Below are positions 59,894 to 64,000 of a stretch of 64,000 bases of DNA, piece after piece (positions within the stretch are counted from its first letter, which is position 1; every line of letters starts with the position of its first letter). A program made the translations under genes and the position numbers. This stretch comes from Sulfuricurvum sp. (GTDB lineage: Bacteria > Campylobacterota > Campylobacteria > Campylobacterales > Sulfurimonadaceae). A model generated the notes under the pieces. It did not search any database. It saw only the letters and a list, made by a program, of their open reading frames with translations, and had not been told where the DNA came from. The DNA is taken from positions 112,105-176,104 of the forward strand of contig JAGXFL010000009.1 in NCBI GenBank assembly GCA_024637295.1, read 5' to 3'.

Positions 59894-60775
59894 ATGAAAT
59901 TTAATCGTGCCTACATCGAGATCACCAATGTGTGTGGATTAGCATGCAGTTTTTGCCTTCCAAAAGATCAGCCGACTCAGACTATGAGCCTCTCTTTTTT
60001 TGAATCAATCTTAAATCAGCTTTCAGACTACACACGTGACATCGCCTTGCATGTGATGGGAGATCCTATGGTGTTGTCCAATTTGAATGACTATCTGGAT
60101 ATTGCCTACGATAGAGGATTTTCAGTGATGATCACAACGAGTGGGTTTTATCTCGATGAGCATCGGCGTGCAATGACGTTTCATCCTGCTGTCAGACAAG
60201 TGAATATTTCACTAAACAGTTTTAATAAAAACAGTGTCTCTCGAAGTTTTGAAGCTTATATGGACAATATTTTGGCATTGTGTGATGAAAAGCTAAGTCA
60301 GTCGCGCGAATTTTTTATCAATTTACGTCTTTGGAACTTGGATGAGGCATACAGTGAAGAGGCGTTTAATGAACAGCTTTTTTTTCTCCTGGAAAAACAC
60401 TTTGGACTTGATTCAGGATTTATTCGTGGGTCACTTAGCGGTGAACGACAGTCCATACGTGTCGCGTCTAAGATATTGCTTCATTTTGATCGTTATTTTC
60501 AATGGCCGAGCTTGAATAATGAGGTGTCAGGAGATGGATATTGCCATGGCTTGAGTAAGCAAATTGCTATATTGGCTGATGGGCGTGTGGTACCGTGTTG
60601 CTTGGACGGCGATGGGATTCTTGAGTTAGGTAACCTACATGCAACAAATTTGGGTAAAATTCTAGCATCCCAACGTGCCCGCACGATTGTTTATGGTTTT
60701 AAAGAGGGAAAAGCGATTGAAGAGCTGTGCCAAAAGTGCAGCTATAAACAGCGATTTGATAAAGGAGTATCATGA
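59894..60775 (+). CDS. Radical SAM/SPASM domain protein
   Basis: IEITNVCGLACSFCLPKD (CxxxCxxC), SPASM-like DGRVVPCCLDGDG...ELCQKCSYKQRF. Confidence 0.88.
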   Translation: MKFNRAYIEITNVCGLACSFCLPKDQPTQTMSLSFFESILNQLSDYTRDIALHVMGDPMVLSNLNDYLDIAYDRGFSVMITTSGFYLDEHRRAMTFHPAVRQVNISLNSFNKNSVSRSFEAYMDNILALCDEKLSQSREFFINLRLWNLDEAYSEEAFNEQLFFLLEKHFGLDSGFIRGSLSGERQSIRVASKILLHFDRYFQWPSLNNEVSGDGYCHGLSKQIAILADGRVVPCCLDGDGILELGNLHATNLGKILASQRARTIVYGFKEGKAIEELCQKCSYKQRFDKGVS

Positions 60776-61725
60776 TTAAATGTTTTGTTAAAAATGAGAA
60801 TGCCATTGCACTCATCGATACGATGTCTGATCTTGACGGAGATGTTATTGATCGAGTTATATGGATCGACATGCTCATGCCTACGCATGATGAGATTATT
60901 TTTATTGAAAATACATTTGGGATTAAGTTTCCTACAAAACAAGAAACGGAAGAGATTGAGATCAGTTCGCGTTACTGGGAAGAGAATGATAAGATTGAAA
61001 TCAATAGCTATTTTTTAATCAGCTCTAATCAACACTCTTTTAATGAAACAGTCTCTTTTATCCTTTATCGAGGGCTGTTGATTTCGATTCGTTATGCTTC
61101 ATTATATACGTTTGAAGAATTTAATCGTAAAGTCTACGCAACACCGCAACAATTTGACAGTGGTTATGACGTTTTTTGTAATCTTTTGGATATACGTATT
61201 GATGCGGATGCGGATATTATTGAAAAACTTTCTCGTGACATTGCTAGAATTCGTAAGCATGTCTTTACCGACTATAAAAATGATGACGAAGAGATCTTGG
61301 AAAAAATCTCTTCTTTTGAAGATTTAAATATGCAAATCAGAGAAAGTTTGACGGATAAACAACGTATCTTGAGCTCATTTTTAAAATCCGACAAATACAA
61401 ACCGTCGTTGAAAAATGATGTAACCATCATGCTCAAAGATATTAAATCCCTTGTGGATTACACCGATTTTAATTTTCAGCGACTCGATTACTTGCAAAAC
61501 GTGTTTGTGGGGCTTTTGAGTATTCAGCAAAACAAGGTTATTAAAATATTTACGATCGTCAATGTTATTTTCTTGCCGCCAACCTTGATCGCCAGTATCT
61601 ATGGGATGAATTTTCAGATAATGCCTGAATTGAATTGGGAATATGGTTATGGATTATCGGTATTTTTGATGATTTGTTCTTCCATCTTACCGATTTACAT
61701 TTTTAAACGAAAAGGGCTGATTTAA
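60772..61725 (+). CDS. corA: CorA-family Mg2+/Co2+ transporter
   Basis: C-terminal FLPPTLIASIYGMNFQIMPELNWEYGYGLSVFLMICSSILPIYIFKRKGLI. Confidence 0.95.
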   Translation: MIKCFVKNENAIALIDTMSDLDGDVIDRVIWIDMLMPTHDEIIFIENTFGIKFPTKQETEEIEISSRYWEENDKIEINSYFLISSNQHSFNETVSFILYRGLLISIRYASLYTFEEFNRKVYATPQQFDSGYDVFCNLLDIRIDADADIIEKLSRDIARIRKHVFTDYKNDDEEILEKISSFEDLNMQIRESLTDKQRILSSFLKSDKYKPSLKNDVTIMLKDIKSLVDYTDFNFQRLDYLQNVFVGLLSIQQNKVIKIFTIVNVIFLPPTLIASIYGMNFQIMPELNWEYGYGLSVFLMICSSILPIYIFKRKGLI

Positions 61726-61787
61726 GAATCATCCTATGAGTACTGATATGGTACTATATGCAACTTAATAGTTAAAAGGATACACTT

Positions 61788-62936
61788 TTGGATAGGCGGA
61801 TACGCTACTTTATAGAAGACTACTGGGATATATTCACAGGAATTGCTTCCATGTTACTTGCTTTTTTCTTTCATGCTCAAGGCGATGGTGTTATGGCGAC
61901 ACTTTTCTCAGCCATAGGTATTGCTGCCCTTTCACTGACGGTTGCTGAGGTAGCTGATATTCTTTCTGAACGATTACATGAGCCTTATGGTAGTTTTGTA
62001 TTGACTTTTAGTGCCGTAGTCGTTGAGATTGTTTTACTTTATATGATTTTACTTGAAGTACGTCATAGTCCAGAAGTATTGGAAACGGTCAAGGGGGGAA
62101 TCATCTCTGCGGTGATTGTAGATCTGAATGTTCTTTTGGGACTCTCAGTCTTTTTAGGCGGCCTTGCGTTTAGCCAGCAGCAGCATAATAAAGAGACCTC
62201 CAGTGCTTACAGTACGGTCTTGTTTGTGGCCTCTTCCGCATTGTTGGTTCCTGGCTTGCTGAGTCATACGGAACATGGTTCGGAAGCATTGACACAAGTG
62301 AGCCATCTGATAGCGGGTTTATTAATGTTCTTTTATTTGATTATTTTTATTTTTCAAACGCAAACGCACACCCATTTTTTTAAAGCAACAGCACGTAGTC
62401 GTTTTTTTCGTTTAAAGCGAAAGCTTCAAGAAGAAGAGGGTGAGATTGATGAAAATGACTCGAGTGATTATATTTTTGAGCATTTAAGTACGGCGATTAA
62501 CTTTATTATTATCTTTGTATTGATCGGTGTTATTGCCCTAGGTGCGGAAATTTTTGCACAGCATGGTATTAAAGTAGCACGAGATTACGGCATTTCTGCT
62601 GGCTTGTCCGGACTCATTATTGCAATCATAAGTGTTTCACCGGAAATATTTACTGCAGTACGAGCAGCCCGTAATGATCAAATTCAGCGTGTTGTGAATA
62701 TTGCTATGGGTGCATCAACGGTTTCGATCATTATGACGGTTCCAATATTAATGCTTCTGGCTTATTTTTCAGGTATTAATCTGACACTGGATTTTAATCC
62801 GCTTCAAATCGGGGCACTTTTATTAACAATTCTACTGGTATGGAAAACAACAGAAGAGGGTGAGACCAATTATTTTGAAGGGGCCTCACATCTCATGTTC
62901 TTTATCAGTTATGCCATCATTGCCGCCTACTACTGA
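61788..62936 (+). CDS. chaA: Ca2+/H+ antiporter (ChaA/CaCA family)
   Basis: YGSFVLTFSAVVVEIVLLYMILLE, GLSGLIIAIISVSPEIFTAVRAARNDQIQRVVNIAMGASTVSIIMTVP; TTG start. Confidence 0.85.
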   Translation: MDRRIRYFIEDYWDIFTGIASMLLAFFFHAQGDGVMATLFSAIGIAALSLTVAEVADILSERLHEPYGSFVLTFSAVVVEIVLLYMILLEVRHSPEVLETVKGGIISAVIVDLNVLLGLSVFLGGLAFSQQQHNKETSSAYSTVLFVASSALLVPGLLSHTEHGSEALTQVSHLIAGLLMFFYLIIFIFQTQTHTHFFKATARSRFFRLKRKLQEEEGEIDENDSSDYIFEHLSTAINFIIIFVLIGVIALGAEIFAQHGIKVARDYGISAGLSGLIIAIISVSPEIFTAVRAARNDQIQRVVNIAMGASTVSIIMTVPILMLLAYFSGINLTLDFNPLQIGALLLTILLVWKTTEEGETNYFEGASHLMFFISYAIIAAYY

Positions 62937-62938
62937 TC

Positions 62939-63676
62939 ATGATTATTTTATTTGCACCAAGTGAAGGAAAACGTCCCGGGGGAACAGCCCCAAGTCTTAA
63001 TTCAGCTTCTTTAATGTTCCCTGATCTTTATACAAAACGTCTTGAAGTACTTTTAAAATATGAAAAGCTCATCACTCATGGAGATTATAGTGATCTCCAT
63101 GAGCTATTTGGCCTCAAAGATGAAAAAGAGTTCGCACGGTATAAAACTCCATTTGATACAGCACCAACCATGAAGGCCATAGAACGCTATGATGGGGTTG
63201 CCTATGATTATCTTGGATATGATGAACTAGGGGATATTGAGCGCTCCTACATAGATCACAACGTCATTATCTTCTCGAATCTATTCGGTCCTATCCGTGC
63301 CGGTGACTTTATCCCCGATTACAAACTTAAACAAGGTTCCTCAATCGATTCAATGGCACCTGAAAAGTTTTACAAAAAAAATTTCACAGCTTCATTAGAT
63401 GAATGGATAGGTGAAGATGAAGTTTTGGATCTGCGGGCAGGGTTCTACGATAAGTTTTACACACGAAATACTCCTGCGATGACTCTAAAGTTTTTAAAAG
63501 AGGGGAAAGTGGTCAGTCATTGGGCAAAGGCATACCGGGGGATCGTATTGCGCACTCTCGCAAAGAATCATATTGAGACATTGAATGATTTCAAGACGAT
63601 GAAGATTGATGGATTAGTGATTATTGATATGATACAAACAGATAAAAAACAGGAGATAGTTTACGCAATAGGATGA
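62939..63676 (+). CDS. yaaA: YaaA-family peroxide stress protein
   Basis: MIILFAPSEGKRPGG, YDGVAYDYLGYDELGD, VIIFSNLFGPIRAGDFIPDYKLKQGS. Confidence 0.88.
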   Translation: MIILFAPSEGKRPGGTAPSLNSASLMFPDLYTKRLEVLLKYEKLITHGDYSDLHELFGLKDEKEFARYKTPFDTAPTMKAIERYDGVAYDYLGYDELGDIERSYIDHNVIIFSNLFGPIRAGDFIPDYKLKQGSSIDSMAPEKFYKKNFTASLDEWIGEDEVLDLRAGFYDKFYTRNTPAMTLKFLKEGKVVSHWAKAYRGIVLRTLAKNHIETLNDFKTMKIDGLVIIDMIQTDKKQEIVYAIG

Positions 63677-63690
63677 ATTGCGAATATCTC

Positions 63691-63719
63691 TTGACATTTA
63701 AAGAAAAAGGAACTATAAT
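63691..63719 (+). promoter_or_regulatory. Consensus sigma70-type promoter of tRNA cluster
   Basis: TTGACA (63691-63696), 17-nt spacer, TATAAT (63714-63719), 21 nt before tRNA-Thr. Confidence 0.85.
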
Positions 63720-63740
63720 TTCGGCTCCATTTCGTGCAAC

Positions 63741-63817
63741 GCCGGCATAGCTCAGTTGGCTAGAGCAGCTGATTTGTAATCAGCAGGCCCGGGGTTCAAA
63801 TCCTCGTGCCGGCACCA
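63741..63817 (+). tRNA. tRNA-Thr(TGT), CCA encoded
   Basis: GCCGGCATAGCTCAGTTGGCTAGAGCAGCTGATTTGTAATCAGCAGGCCCGGGGTTCAAATCCTCGTGCCGGCACCA; cloverleaf by eye. Confidence 0.96.
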
Positions 63818-63870
63818 TGAACGAAATCGGAATGCATTACAATTATCAGTGTTAGACCAGATTAGGCCGT

Positions 63871-63956
<86 letters not shown>

Positions 63957-63959
63957 TCT

Positions 63960-64000
63960 GCGGGAATAGCTCAGTTGGCTAGAGCGTCAGCCTTCCAAGC
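63960..64000 (+). tRNA. tRNA-Gly(TCC), truncated by window end
   Basis: GCGGGAATAGCTCAGTTGGCTAGAGCGTCAGCCTTCCAAGC: acceptor, D arm and anticodon loop CTTCCAA. Confidence 0.9.

Overview
The window reads as a chromosomal segment of a chemolithoautotrophic Campylobacterota (Sulfuricurvum/Sulfurimonas-like; inferred from gene content such as a four-subunit pyruvate:ferredoxin oxidoreductase, a diheme-c1 bc1 complex and periplasmic alpha-carbonic anhydrase). Most of it is housekeeping: porGDAB, mnmG, petABC, moaA/queE/queD/moeA, rsmI, rpmE, hom, the rpmJ-rpsM-rpsK-rpsD-rpoA-rplQ cluster, murE, panD, ispA, tkt and a tRNA cluster at the right edge. Accessory or unusual islands: (1) a compact luxS locus with an LsrK-type AI-2 kinase, an LsrG-like ABM protein and a stand-alone class II aldolase but no Lsr transporter, LsrR or LsrF, a candidate intracellular DPD/AI-2 recycling pathway (10.07-14.66 kb); (2) an AT-rich cassette pairing a HipA-family kinase with a divergent AbiEi-like protein, with matched perfect palindromes beside each start codon (14.69-17.04 kb); (3) a divergent flavinylation locus (ApbE, FMN-binding protein, porin, two His-containing membrane proteins) with Fur-box-like sequences in the shared intergenic region (18.27-22.04 kb); (4) two exported paralogues with near-identical N-termini but different C-type-lectin-fold C-termini (DUF1566 and FGE-sulfatase), flanking a HEPN/MNT toxin-antitoxin pair, whose last ~25-35 codons look like diversity-generating-retroelement targets, although no reverse transcriptase is in the window (40.66-44.13 kb). 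All family assignments come from reading motifs and recalled homologues; no searches were run.
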